This document shows, one piece after another, positions 34,648-46,972 of a DNA stretch of 64,000 bases. The first letter of the stretch is position 1, and each line of letters begins with the position of its first letter. Location: NCBI GenBank assembly GCA_039720395.1, contig CM077828.1, positions 25,896,717-25,960,716 on the forward strand, in the 5' to 3' direction. Below the pieces are notes generated by a model. The model worked only from the letters and a program-made list of their open reading frames with translations. It was not told the origin of the DNA and ran no database searches. The translations under genes and the position numbers were made by a program. The DNA is from Liquidambar formosana. Taxonomy: Eukaryota > Streptophyta > Magnoliopsida > Saxifragales > Altingiaceae.

Positions 34648-36012
34648 GACACTGATGGGTGGGCATTTGACATTGATAGCTGCACTTGCCAAAATGACCA
34701 ACTCTGGGGAGTTATCATCAGTTTCAATCTCAATGCTCTATTTGGTCATATTAGTGGGACCATTTACCATGGATGACAAAAGAAGTTGTAGGAAGAAGCG
34801 TTAATCTCCCAGCAAACTAGCATAGAACCAAAGAACTGAACTTCCATCGTTGTCCCTGCTCGTAACTGGTGCTGTGAGAAGCTAGTGCCTGTGGGTAATT
34901 GATTGGCAAATGAAGCACGAGGACTACAAACTGCAGCCAGTCTCCTTGGTACAATTTTCATTTCATTGTTGTCTGGGAATGGACAAACATCAGGATTTTT
35001 GTGAATTTGCAACAAGAGCAGTACCAGAATGTTTGCCTGATGAATTTGCTGAAGAGAAGTAGAACTGCAATATCAGGAGAGCTGGTTTTTTTTTTTTTTT
35101 TTTTCCTTTGAAACTGTAATTTTGTTTTATCCCATTATCCCTTCTAGTGATCATAATGCTATGTATTATATTGGTTTGTAAGGTGTAACCTGTGCTTCCC
35201 ACCGTTTTCCAATATGATAGTGGCTGTTAAAATAGCATTGCTATCTCAATAGATCACTTGTAACCTGTGCTTCCCACCATGTCAACGCGCTGTCACTAAA
35301 ACATATACTGATTTTTTCTATCATTTATTCCCTGAGTGTAACGTCCTTTCTTTCTTTGAAGCTCAAAACCTCAAACTCAACCACCCGCTTATCTTATATC
35401 TTACAAGTTGGTTCGAATGAGTCTTTTGTTGGGCCAATGTTAAACTAGGTTTGAGAAAGTCATTTAAAATATTAATAAGTTTGTCGAACCAAGTATTATC
35501 CTATTTAAATTTTTCTAGTGACTTCCAAAGTATGGTGTGAGTTTGTCTCATTTATCTTCTGAGGAAATTCCAATGAACTTTCGTTAAGTAATTCTCGAGT
35601 CAATCTCAAGTAAATTGATTCTGTCTTACAACTATGCAATCCCCACTCTCATGGCTTTAACAAGGGCATGAGACCCATAATGGAGAGAGGTACCATTCTT
35701 TAAACAAGTCACCGTAATATCAATACTATCACTTATACGAGACTAAAGAAATGCTATGGTCAAGGAAAGTGTACATGCAAGTGAGCAACGTGTCACTCTC
35801 TGATTGCCTCACTAGCAGCCAATCAGATTTGGAGATTTTCCAAATAATAATAATAATAATAAATTAATAGTAACAAACAAACCCTAGTCAGCATAACACT
35901 TGGTACATTCCCCTTCTTTTCACCCCTCTAATCTGTTTCCTGTCTGCAGTTGAAGCTCTCTCCATCTCTCTCTCCCTGTCTCTCTGCGATCCATTTGGCT
36001 GCGGTGTCTCCA
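34648..36012. other. Spacer between the RS-rich gene and B12D
   Basis: It contains the presumed 3' UTR of the RS-rich gene, a T tract at 35087-35105, and a short repeated phrase (cctgtgcttcccacc, 35188 and 35264). The last 100 bases are CT-rich and probably the B12D 5' leader. No other gene is seen. Confidence 0.45.
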
Positions 36013-36300
36013 ATGGCTTCGTCAACCGCAAATCGATGGCTGAGGCCTGAGGTCTGTTGAGATCTACCGTGATTTCTCTCTTCAGCGGCAGATCCGATCA
36101 TTTCTCTCTCCCTTGATTTTCAATTGATTTGTTTGTTCTATTTTTAGGGTTTTGATTTTTGGAGAGAAAAGATCTCATATGATGCCATATGTATGCACGT
36201 ATACGTGTAGGTTTTTCCATTGTTTGCTGCCGTCGGAGTTGCCGTAGGGATCTGCGGATTTCAGCTGGTCCGCAACATCTGCATCAACCCTGAAGTCAGG

Positions 36301-36335
<35 letters not shown>

Positions 36336-37699
36336 CTATATATATATATATATATAGTTATACATCGATGCATGCTGTTACCATCGCTAATAGTAGCTAC
36401 TCATGCTGTAAACTATTGAATTATGAATGCTGGGATCTGATTTGGGTTTTGTTAGGGCCTGTTTGGGCGTCCAAACGAAAATTAAACAATTTTGGATCAT
36501 TTTACATAGTGTGGCAGGCACAAAACCATCACCTTGAATGGAAAGTTTTAAGAGAATGATGTTCATCATCATAAATGAGAGTGGGAATTGAAAACAGTGT
36601 CATTTCATGAATTTCTAACACCTGATTTTATAGCATCAAATATAGTGATGACTCCAATTCAAATAGTTTCATTCAAGGTGATGGATTTGTACATTTATTG
36701 CTATGTCAAATACATTAAATTGTTTAATTTCCATGGGCCCTTAATGGATCGTGCTATTATAAAAATCCCATTTGGGCAATGTTGAATCCTGACTGACTAT
36801 CAAATTGAAGGGAAAATTATTGTAGACTTGTAGAAGGCGAGGTTTGATTATATTTGTACAATATGATAGGTAAGTCAAATGAGTGTAGTTGAATTGAGGA
36901 TGGTAGATAGGCGGGTGGCAAGATAAGATAAGATCAACTTGGAAATGAATGCATTTATGAGATGCTAAATGTAGCGATTATTGTGGGGAAGATTGAAGAA
37001 TGTAAGCTAAGATGGTTTAGTGACATGAAATGAAGAATTAGTTCAAGTTGAAGGTGCGACAAGGACACAAGAATGTTGGCTGAGATTTTAAGAAAGACGA
37101 AATATCCTTTGAAACACATGGAATGATATCATTTCATAGGATGTGGGAATGCCCTTTTGTTTTTATAGTTGAACTAGGCTTTATAACTACAATATCTTGT
37201 ATCATTTTTTCTCTCTAGGTATCTACGTTGCTGGTTCTTATAATAGAAACTTCCATGCCTTTTTTTATGTGCTTGATGACCTGAAATGTGAAAATAGAAT
37301 AAGTTGATTGATGTATATAATATCTCAAGTATGAATAAATTAAATTTTTGGGTATTTAATCTACTTGCTCGCAAAATCTGATTTGAGGGATGTATTTTGT
37401 TTTCACTCATTATTTTTATTCTAATAGTGGCTAGTAGTGGAAGAAAGTTTCACTTGTTCATCTTATTTTTATAATCATAGAAGAGGAAATTGTAAGGATG
37501 CCTGAGTTCAATGACCATTATATCTTTTTTGTTCCCTTAAACTAGGGTGAACAAGGAAAACAGGGCTGCGGGAGTATTGGAGAACCATGCTGAGGGTGAA
37601 AAGTACGCCGAGCATTTTCTAAGAAAATTTGTTCGCAACAAGTCCCCAGAAATCATGCCAGCAATCAACAGCTTCTTCACAGACCCAGAGCGAAGCTAA
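36013..37699 (+). CDS. B12D: B12D-family protein (NDUFA4/MLRQ-like), mitochondrial
   Basis: Three exons (36013-36051, 36211-36299, 37546-37699) join to 93 residues. The protein starts MASSTANRWLRPEVFPLFAA and has one hydrophobic segment (about residues 14-34, VFPLFAAVGVAVGICGFQLV). The conserved block RNICINPEVRVNKENRAAG and a soluble C-terminus ending NSFFTDPERS follow. This is the plant B12D/MLRQ family. Members are small single-pass proteins associated with the inner mitochondrial membrane and electron transport. The length and exon phases look complete. The exon 2 donor is weak (CAG|GTCTCT) and is the first unit of a CT/TA microsatellite (36301-36356). Confidence 0.9.
36300..36356. repeat. 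(CT)n(TA)n microsatellite abutting the B12D intron 2 donor
   Basis: About 10 CT units are followed by about 17 TA units. The repeat begins at the GT of the 5' splice site itself. Confidence 0.9.
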
Positions 37700-38269
37700 G
37701 ATAGTGAACTGCGTTGAATAAGTATGTGGTCTTTCTTAAGGTTGAGAGACAAACTTCGTTTGTCATTTCTGTCAGGGTTGTGACAGTGATTGAAGATTGT
37801 ATTAAGTTTACACTTAGCAGTGTGGTTGAACCAGAAAACAAGCTCTTGTTGCATAATAATATAATTGTGAACTGAATTTATGTGAGATGTTAATTTGAAA
37901 TGTGTCAGTTTGGTTTCTAGATATACACCCCTCTAACAGCAATTTATGTTGTCTTGTGTTTTGAAACCCGTAAAATTATGTATCGTTAAGACTGGATTCT
38001 GAATTATATAACGTGTATTAGTGGTGGTCTTCTGCAAGTTGCAACTATCTTCATAACAGGGAGCAAAACTCCCCGTCTCCTAGGATTGAATGAAGATCAG
38101 CTACAACAAAGGGATACAAATTTTGATGAAATCACCGCATTACATTTTTTTTCCCCCTGAATCGATATTAATTATTTGAATGTCAAGATCTTAAGACATC
38201 AGTGTTAGTGTATCATCCTGCAATCCTGCAAAATTGGGATCAATCAATTTGGAGGCAATTCTAACCAGG
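37700..38269. other. B12D 3' UTR and spacer
   Basis: This is the presumed 3' UTR and flank of B12D. I see no gene. Confidence 0.4.
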
Positions 38270-38590
38270 CTACCTGATGGTTGATGACCAGAGCATGCTT
38301 AGATAAAGCGTCGGCTGCTCTGCTGAACACTCTAGAAATTGTATTAAAGCCTATCACTTCTTATATCCTTGCCAAGTGAATACAGCACATACAACCTCAA
38401 TTTCGCTACACATCATGTTCTTATTGTTGAGGCAATTTATCGCGCCCCTTGCATCTCCCTGTACAATCAGCCCTGTAAAACCTGCCTCGATGCCAAATTT
38501 GAGTCCTTTGCGAGCACAATTTTACTTTGTAGCATTTCATATATTGCCAAAAAAAGGGGGTTCCATATTTGGGCTTTTTAAAATACTGAT
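38270..38590 (-). pseudogene. LINE RNase H-like remnant
   Basis: In the minus direction one frame reads GLKFGIEAGFTGLIVQGDAR then GAINCLNN; after a frame change RVFSRAADALSKHALVINHQ follows. Acidic VQGD, the CLN helix and ADALSKHAL are hallmarks of the RNase H-like C-terminal domain of plant LINE proteins. It is broken by a frameshift and has no reverse transcriptase. Confidence 0.7.
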
Positions 38591-38787
38591 CAGATTCAAT
38601 ATTGTTATAATTGAAAGTCCCATACTACATGGTCTGCTTATTTGTAAATGTATAATGTTTGGACAGAATGTTGATGGCCTTTTGATTTCCAAATTAGCTG
38701 TCAATCCCATCTCAGCATTGAGGTAAAGGATTTAGGCGGCTGGATCATGGGAGAGCCAATAACAGGTTCAATTCTTACAGATTACTT

Positions 38788-38821
<34 letters not shown>

Positions 38822-40253
38822 TGAGAGAGAGAGAGAGAGAGAGAGAGATAGTTCATGAGTCTATTCACACCACCTTCCCAAGCCGCCTCCATGCCCTCTT
38901 GACTCTTAAGAATGCTTTGCAGGTAATGAATGATGAAACAGCACCTAAATTGACTTGGCTGCCAGCTGATAGAGTGATGATAGGATGCCATTAACAATGG
39001 TACTATCATTATTTCCATGAGGATGACATCCTGAATGCCCTTTCATTTCTTCCCCTTTTAACATTTACATTTGGCAAATAAGGAGGGCAACCCTCTTCAA
39101 CTCTGCTGCATGTTCTTTTACATCTGGAAGTGTATTTTGTCTTTACCCATTGCACATCCAGTCGATGAGCAAAGAGAGGAGGAAAAAAACAAAGGATCCT
39201 TTACCTTTGCACCTCCATTACTCAAAGTTATTGCCATCTGCCCACATATGGTCTAAAAATAGGTGGACCTGGCATTATAGACTGAAAGTTATCACCATCA
39301 GACCATATATGGTCTAAAAATATGTGGACCTGGCATTATAGAAGATGAATGAACCCAGCTAAAAGCTTTCTTGAAGTGTGTCAGAAAAGCTCAAAGTGTC
39401 AACTTTCCTAAACGCTACAAGACCCTTATTGGCTGGGTTTATCTATCTTTGTACTCCAGTATCCACTGCTTTTTTTTTTTCCCTAACAAATATTAACATA
39501 ATATTGCTTGCCAATAAAGAATGTGAATCATACCTCTTGCCCAAAGCAGATCTTGAGTAAACAAAGGCTTTCTGAAGAGCAAACCGCATTGGGTAGCAAG
39601 CCATACACAAGCATCTAGCCCAACTTGCTCCAGACAAACTTCCAAAATGACTCCCAAACGAATTTCAGACTATGTACACCTCAGAGAATAGAGACAGTGA
39701 ATGTCCAATTATCACATTGGGCACTGGGATGCTAACATGTAAATACAGCACAGCAAATAAGCCTTGAAACCATTTTGGAAAAGAAGATTTATTCTAATTT
39801 AAACTAGACAAAACTGAGAATAGCATTTCCATGCCTCATACAGTACCAGGAAGGAGCTTCCCAGTGAGTTTGACTGGATCAACCTTCACAATAATTTAAT
39901 AGGACTCTAGAGATAGTTTTCAAGTTGCAATATTACAGTAGTACACTGGTGTCAAAAACAGAGGAAATGTGTCTTATGCTTCAAATACGTGTCCTAGAAC
40001 ACTATGGCGGTACCACATTCAAACTGAAACTTCTGCAGAAATTTAATCCTTTCCTTGATAAAAATAATTAAATTAAACAATATCAAGAAAATACACTAAT
40101 GTCTCCTGCAGCATTAGTGTCCAGGATATGCTCATTGTTAGTATTTGATCCCAAGCTTTTCACTGGTTCTCACTTTCCAATAAGCCAGAAACGGGGTGAT
40201 GATATATCTGGTTGAGAGATTTTTTTTACATCCTACATGCAGTTATGGGGAAC
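38591..40253. other. Spacer with microsatellite and a short tandem duplication
   Basis: It includes (GT)n(GA)n at 38789-38849 and a 61-base unit present twice at 39224-39284 and 39285-39343 with a few mismatches. The part adjoining 40254 is probably the APC8 3' UTR. No gene is recognised. Confidence 0.6.
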
Positions 40254-43200
40254 TCAGGGAGGAAAATGCTCAACATCCATTGAAGGGAAACCAGATTGTG
40301 CTATTCTCATTCCTCGAAGTAAACTCTTCGCCGTTTCCTTCTCCTGCAATCATGGAGAAAGAAGTGAGAAGTCAATAAAGCTAACTTAAAGTGCATTCAT
40401 CAAGAAATTTGTAAAATGGGTAATTAATCCTTTTGTTGATATCAAGAGGTTCTGCACCTGACTAATCCCCCTGGGCACATGCAGTCCCCCCATACCACAT
40501 GCACCAGGCAATTACCGGACAAAGTCCATGGGGTTGGCCTTGAGGGGGACTGGTACCCAAGACCTCTTGCTTGGCAAGGGAAATAATCCTTTTGTAAACC
40601 ATAGAAGGAAGAAAAAAAGTAACAAAACTCACTGGGCCAGTATAATCCAGAAGACGGGTACAATACACCTCTGCTTCTTCAAATCTCTTCTGGGCTTTGC
40701 AGTGTGTAGCAAGAAAAAGCAAAGCTTCCACCATGTTTGGCCCTTCCCTCTCTTCTGCTTCCATCCTTTCCAAATCTTTCTTGTAGTAAAATGCTGCCTC
40801 TTCAGCACGGCCAAGCTGACTATGCAGCTTTGCCAGCTGATGCAGGGCAATAGCTTCTCTGTCATTACAATTTGCTGCCCTTCTGTAACATTTGATTGCC
40901 TCCTCAATCATATGGAGCTGTTCAGTTTCATAACACTGAGCCATGGCAATCCACAACCGAGAATCATTTGGCTGCAAGAAAACTGATTTTCGGAAATAAT
41001 GAAGAGCATAAAATGGCATACCCATCATCTCATATGCTTGTCCTAACCCATACCAGGCCCGATAATCACATGGATTTATGTCTACAGCCCGTCGATAGGC
41101 ATCAACAGCGGCTGGAGTGTTCTTCATCTCAACATACTCATGACCCATAAGCGTCCAAGCAGATAAATAATTTTTGTTCAATTTGAGAGCCCTCCTAAAA
41201 TACATAACTGACTTCTCATGCTGCCCCTTCAAACTGTAATAGTTCCCAATAATGCAACAAGACTCGGGTCTGTATTTATCGGTCATAAATACCCTGTGGG
41301 CAAGGTAACTTAAGGCAGAAAAACACTCCTTTGCATAGAGTACATTAGAATACATATCCATGTCTTCCACTCGATAAGGGTCATTCCTTAGAAGTTCTTC
41401 AAATATCACTTCAACTTGTTCAAACTCCCTTAGACTGTACTTGGCTTTTGCAATCTGAGCCTGGATGTAATTACTGAAACTGAAAGTTCCCTGTAGATAT
41501 TCGTATTTGACTAAGGATTCAGTGTGCATCCTGAGTTCTTGGTAAGCACTGGCAAGAAAAAAGTCCTTCATCCAATGGTTATTGAGATTAAGGCTATTCA
41601 AGATGTCAATTGTAGTGCATAAGGACTGCAGCTCTGACCAGGCATTCCAGTTCCAAGGGTAGCTATTCACAGATTCCACAATTACCGTACGAGCAAGATT
41701 CTCGCTGCCTTTCTCTTTGAGCACAAGACCATACAAGTACAGCCCGAAGGGATCTATAGTGCCATTTTTGCGAAGTGTTGATAACTCCCTCTCGAGGGAG
41801 ACCAGTTCACGGTTAACAGCATCACTCTTTCCTAAGGGTCCTTCGAGTTCTATCATCTCTTCTTCTTTTCGCTTTTCTCCAGCCTTCATGAAAGCAGCAA
41901 ACTTCAACAAATAGAATTAATGAAAAATAACAGAGATTTATCTGATCATATAGTTTTGATGTTAAATTGATATTATGTATATCAACTATGCCTGATGAAA
42001 TGCATGCATCACTGTAAAAGTACATCTACAAGGAATGGCATCATGTTCTATCACAGAAAGCATGTAAACAAAACTGCAAACCCATTGTATGCAATATATT
42101 GACAAGTACTTCTACATCCAACACATTTAAAGGTTCACCGTTTGATGAAAAAACACTCATGTAATGTATTAACAAGACCCGCACAAGGTTCCATGGTTCT
42201 CATGGGCCGTGGACTAACCAGTTGATGTGGGTTGCAGGGTCTTGCATGGACCTGGGGTTTACTTGTAAGGGGTTCTTCGTATCAAAAAGATGTGTAAGTG
42301 TTGGTACAGAAGAAGAACTAATATGGTTAATGTAAAAGTTGCAGTATTGTTTTAGTGAACAAGAAAGGATTTAAATTTAAACCCAGTAAAGGGGAAGGGG
42401 AGTTGGGAATGGATGTGCTACAATCCAAAAACTGAATATGTCCAGTCCACAGAGCCTTAGATCTCAATCCAAACACTGTTTATATCCAGTCCACAGAACA
42501 TTAGATCTTAAGGTATGTTCTGAAAAGCAAAATAAAGTAGCACATTGACACTAGTTTCCGCTTATCAAGTAGAAATTGCCATCAATTCATATCAGCTTGG
42601 CCATGTAGCTGCTCAGTTTCTGTCGTGTCTTCTTTCCTAACTGCACCATATCCTTTTCAAGTGAATGCTGAAATATAAGGAGTGACTATGCCAAATAGAG
42701 GAAAGATACAGTTCAAGTTGAAGGCACTACAAGGACAGGTCAACAATAAAAATGGCATTAGGCCAAGGTGTACAGAGAAAAGCCATGATGACTTAGACAG
42801 AAACTATGGCCATAGAATGGACAGTAAGGATGAGTGTATTAAATTAACAAACAGTAGTTGCAACCAGTATTTGACTATTTGTTGAGTAGTGTTGTAAATC
42901 GGACAATTTTCATAGCCCCCATTTACATCATCACTCAATGCCTTGTATCTGTAATTCCAACCCTAATGACTTCTAAAAAGATTTCAACCTAATTCATTTA
43001 CATAGAACAGCCTAAAAGTATACCAATGCTGCTAAGAAACCTACTAAAAATGAAAACTTCAACAAGTGGAAAATTCCATTTGGGTTCTCAACTACTCTCT
43101 AAATCCAAATAAAACCTCTGAAAATTTCACCGTACATGTGTCCGGTACAAGGCAAAATATAGTTGACCAATAATCCCATCCTTCTAAAAAGGCCACCAAG

Positions 43201-44174
43201 GCCATTACCCTAGCGTTGGCCTTGCAAAACCGGGGTCTTGAGAGGGGTGAGCTGGATATGATCCTAACCTTAAATGCCTTTTGCATGAAGTGGCTGCTTT
43301 CAAGTCTCAATACTCGAACTTGCGCATTTGCACTTGACAACCCGAGACTTTTACCATTGCACCAACCAATAGCCCCTAATTACATCCTTCGGAATGAAAA
43401 AAAAAACCCCTCTTATCCTATATGCGTCACTTAACCAGTATTTTCCCCAATGTTTGCTTTAGGGTAGACATAATCACTAAATCCGTGCAGATCAAACCAA
43501 ACTCAAAACTCGCATCTCACCAAAATACACTTACAAACTACACAGAACATGTTGGTGAACTTCAATTTCTAGTGCATCAACACTATCACAAAATCAAACC
43601 AGGGAAAAATAAATAAATTGTATTTGAATTTCACTATATGAGAATGAAACAAACCAGATAGAGCGCGTAACAGCGCAAGAACACTGCTTTCTTCCCCGTC
43701 TGGTCCCGAAGCACGTGAGCAGCCCTCTTATACTCCCTGCAATCGAAGTAAGACTTAGCCAAAAGATAACAATCATCGTCCACCGCATCGTCTTCCTCGT
43801 GCACGGGAGTGCTCACATACGAAACGCCGGTCGTCGGCGTGGAATTGAACTCGATGGTCCGATACTTCCGGCGAATGCTGGAGCTTCCGCGCTGGAATCT
43901 GGTGTTCGACTGGTGTGAACTTCGCCGGGTCTTGCTCGATTCCCACAAGCTGTTCTGCTGCCCTAGAAGAGCAATATTCACAGACGAAATCAGGTAAAAA
44001 CCGAATCAAAGATCGAAACTTGAAATTCAATTAGAGAGAAGGAGAGGGGTGAGAGTGAACTGGGGAGTTAGGGTTTCTGGGTTGGTACCATTTGGAGGCG
44101 GAGTAGAGGCAGCGATCACTGAGCTGACGGATTGCAGTTCGAAGCTCGTTTCTGCAACTCTCTTTTGAACTCAT
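40254..44174 (-). CDS. APC8: APC8/CDC23, anaphase-promoting complex subunit; one-base insertion in exon 2
   Basis: APC8 is a TPR scaffold subunit of the APC/C ubiquitin ligase that targets cyclins and securin. Exons are 44174-44089, 43962-43655, 41883-40633 and 40343-40254, with canonical junctions (AAATG|GTACC, TTCTAG, CTG|GTTTGT, ATGAAG, CCA|GTGAGT, TTGCAG). The start MSSKESCRNELRTAIRQLS, AEQLVGIEQDPAKFTP, the long TPR array (for example KYRPESCCIIGNYYSLKGQ, AWYGLGQAYEMMGMPFYALH) and the end KSLLRGMRIAQSGFPSMDVE are typical of plant APC8. The summed exons are 1735 bases, one more than a multiple of three. The reading frame breaks near 43910, between AKFTP and NTRFQRGSSSIRR. With one base fewer the protein is 577 residues, close to the Arabidopsis length. 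Intron 2 (43654-41884) contains a SINE. Confidence 0.95.
40440..40632 (-). mobile_element. Possible SINE-like insert in APC8 intron 3
   Basis: The minus strand contains CCAAGCAAGAGGTCTTGGGT followed by ACCAGTCCC, which resembles a tRNA-like B box, and then a GC-richer body unlike the flanking intron. A clear A box, tail and target duplication were not found, so this is tentative. Confidence 0.3.
43186..43376 (-). mobile_element. tRNA-derived SINE in APC8 intron 2
   Basis: Read on the minus strand, the head is GGGGCTATTGGTTGGTGCAA followed by TGGTAAAAGTC, which matches the spacing of a tRNA A box. About 45 bases further on, CAAGTTCGAGTATTGAGAC matches a B box (GGTTCGANTCC-like). The body CAGCCACTTCATGCAAAAGG and CAGCTCACCCCTCTCAAGAC is one I recognise from a common plant tRNA-derived repeat. 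It ends in a short T-rich tail. It would have been copied from a pol III transcript. Confidence 0.75.
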
Positions 44175-44187
44175 CGATAGCTTCCCT

Positions 44188-44222
<35 letters not shown>

Positions 44223-45483
44223 TCCCTTCGAGTGGTGCTCGCGCTAAAGTGCGCCGTTAGTGGTGGTGGACAGCTCGCCTCTCTCTAAAGCAGTCCGCGC
44301 TCAAGTTATTTTTTGAAAATGCGGAAATTTTGAGAAAAATGGGTGCCTATTGCACTCATGATTGGTGAGGAAGCCCGCTAGTTTTTTGTCATGTCTCAAA
44401 ACCTATTTTTAAAAAACTCCACGAAGAACTTATAAAGAAAAAAAATAAATTTTGAAGTAGGGTCTTCCTTAATCTTAAATTTCAAAATTTTGACAGAAAA
44501 TTCAAAGTTGTGAAGTGAATTGACATGGCATGTCAGTGTTACTTAAGTTGCTATATAAATTGAGATAAAAATAAAATATTACACACATCTTATGGAGTTA
44601 TGAAAATAAATTGATTAACTTATGATAGAAGGTTAGGAGTATTGTCTTTTTCACCAATTAATAGACAAACACGATTCCAAAAATAATACAACGAAAAACA
44701 ATTAAGATGTGAATAATATTGATATTTCGAGATTTAAAGTACACCAAATTGAGAGATACTCAAAGATAACAAAACACGGTTTTATTATCACTCAAAAACT
44801 GTTTAGAAAAAGTTATGATTGCAACTCCTCTTAGATAGAAGGAGGAAGGGGCTAAGCCTTCGAAGGATAAAATTAAAAATTAATTGCTACAACTAATAAT
44901 AGGAAATTCCTTGAAAATGACTATAAATTTTTTACCACCAACAGTAAGATTGCCTAGTGACATAAGGCTGTGGGCAATATGCCTTTGTATATCCTTTGTA
45001 TCACTCATGAAGTGGTGTGTGTTTATTTTCCTAGTTATCGTTTCCAATGATTATAAGTTATTTACCTACCCCTAAAAAGTATAAATTTTTCTGTTACCAT
45101 TTTTTTGGGTTAGGTTATAAAGAGTAATGGTAGGTAGTCCTACATTTTTATCCTACACTTTATCCTAATAGTGTATTTGGAAGGATAAGATTGTGAGACT
45201 CATTGATATGATTACAACCTTTACCCTCTCAAAATCCTAAATACATTGATAAGATAAAGTATAAGGTAAAAATGTGGGACAAAGTAATATTATCCTATTA
45301 TAAATTCATTGTATTTTTTTCACTGAGAATTGGACTTCTTTTTATAATTTTTTTTTATTTATTTTAATGAAAGAGAATTGGTCCTTTTTTTCCCATCACA
45401 CTGGTACTGAAGCCCTCTTGTCCAAAATGTTGAAAATGGATGATATCTGTATATACTGCACAGCAGCAGAGAGTGAATCCACA
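44175..45483. other. Divergent spacer between APC8 and OTP43
   Basis: The two genes are head to head, separated by 1.3 kb. Next to APC8 is a (CT)n tract at 44191-44220 in the probable 5' leader. The middle is AT-rich with no gene. The frame of OTP43 stays open upstream to 45367, but the conserved protein does not need that extension. Confidence 0.5.
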
Positions 45484-46972
45484 ATGTTCACTCTGCTAAA
45501 TAGAGTTCCATCTTCACATACCATCACCAACTATCCCCCACCTAAAACCCTCCTTAAACCCCCATCTCACTACCTGACCACCACCCCACCATCGCCACCA
45601 GCACCCCCAACACCGCAAGACGCCACCTCCATCGCCAACCTCATCCTTAAAGCCGACCCAAAAACCCTAGGAAAATCCCCAATCCAATGGACACCCGACC
45701 TCGTCGACCGAGTCCTCAAACGCCTCTGGAACCACGGACCCAAAGCCCTCCAATTCTTCAAAATTCTCGATCACCACCCCACCTACACCCACTCCTCATC
45801 CGCCTTCGACCACGCCATCGACATCGCCGCCCGATTGCGCGACTACAAGACCCTCTGGACCCTTGTTGCCCGCATGAGGACTCGCCGCATCGGCCCCAGT
45901 CCTAAAACCTTTGCAATTATCGCCGAGAGGTACGTCTCTGCTGGGAAACCCGATAGGGCTGTTAAGGTTTTCTTGTCAATGCACGAACATGGTTGTGTTC
46001 AGGATTTGAATTCTTTCAATACGATTCTCGATGTGTTATGTAAGTCGAATCGAGTTGAAAAGGCTTATAATTTGTTTAAGGTTTTTAGGGGTAGGTTTAG
46101 AGCCGATACTGTTAGTTATAACATAATTGCAAATGGGTGGTGTTTGATTAAGCGGACGCCGAAGGCGTTGGACGTTTTGAAGGAGATGGTTGAGAGGGGA
46201 TTGAATCCGACCCTAACTACGTATAATATAATGCTTAAAGGGTTTTTTAGGGCAGGTCAGATTAAGGAAGCGTGGGACTTCTTTTTGCAGATGAAGGAAA
46301 GAAAATGTGAAATCGATGTTGTTACTTATACTACTGTGGTTCATGGGTTTGGAGTCGCAGGGTGAGATTAAGAAAGCTCGAAGGGTTTTTGATGAGATGA
46401 TTGGGGAAGGGGTACTTCCTTCGGTTGCGACCTATAATGCTTTGATTCAGGTTTTGTGTAAGAAAGATAGTGTGGAAAATGCTATATTGGTTTTCGAGGA
46501 GATGGTAAGGAAGGGTTATGTGCCCAATTCGACGACTTATGTTGTGGTGATTAGAGGATTGTGTCATGCTGAGAAAATGGAAAAGGCAATGGAGTTTCTG
46601 GGAAGAATGAAGGATGATGAGTGTGAGCCTAATGTTCAGACGTACAATGTTGTGATTCGTTACTTTTGTGATGCTGGGGACATTGAGAAGGGCTTGGATG
46701 TGTTTGAGAAGATGAGTGGTGGGGATTGTTTGCCGAATTTGGATACGTACAATATTTTGATCAGTGCGATGTTTGTGAGGAAGAAATCGGATGATTTGTT
46801 GGTGGCCGGGAAGCTGTTGATTGAGATGGTTGATAGAGGGTTTCTGCCACGAAAATTTACTTTCAATCGCGTTTTGAATGGGCTTTTGTTAACAGGTAAT
46901 CAAGGTTTTGCAAAAGAGATACTGAGATTGCAGAGCAGATGTGGCCATCTACCTCGTCATTTCAAACTGTGA
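45484..46972 (+). CDS. OTP43: OTP43, P-class PPR protein for mitochondrial nad1 splicing; one-base insertion
   Basis: The Arabidopsis ortholog (At1g74900) is required for trans-splicing of nad1 intron 1 and therefore for complex I. The gene is intronless. I chose ATG 45484 (MFTLLNRVPSSHT) because it starts a Ser/Thr/Pro-rich, acidic-poor leader suited to mitochondrial import; ATGs at 45367 and 45430 are also in frame. Signature blocks include LWNHGPKALQFFKILDHH, RIGPSPKTFAIIAERY, ILDVLCKSNRVEKAY, GWCLIKRTPKALDVLKEMVE and, near the end, FTFNRVLNGLLLTGNQGFAK. There are about nine or ten PPR motifs. The frame breaks at the GGG of 46360-46362: GFGVAG is followed by a stop, while EIKKARRVFDEM continues one base later. 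With one G fewer the protein is 495 residues, near the usual length. Confidence 0.9.

Noticed and set aside
34227..34733. 168-codon minus-strand frame
   Set aside because: It runs antisense across two exons and a GT/GA microsatellite of the RS-rich gene, with His-Thr and Ser-Leu runs from the repeat.
45367..45483. Upstream in-frame ATGs for OTP43 at 45367 and 45430
   Set aside because: The extension is in AT-rich sequence and adds no conserved residues. ATG 45484 gives the expected length, although the upstream starts cannot be formally excluded.
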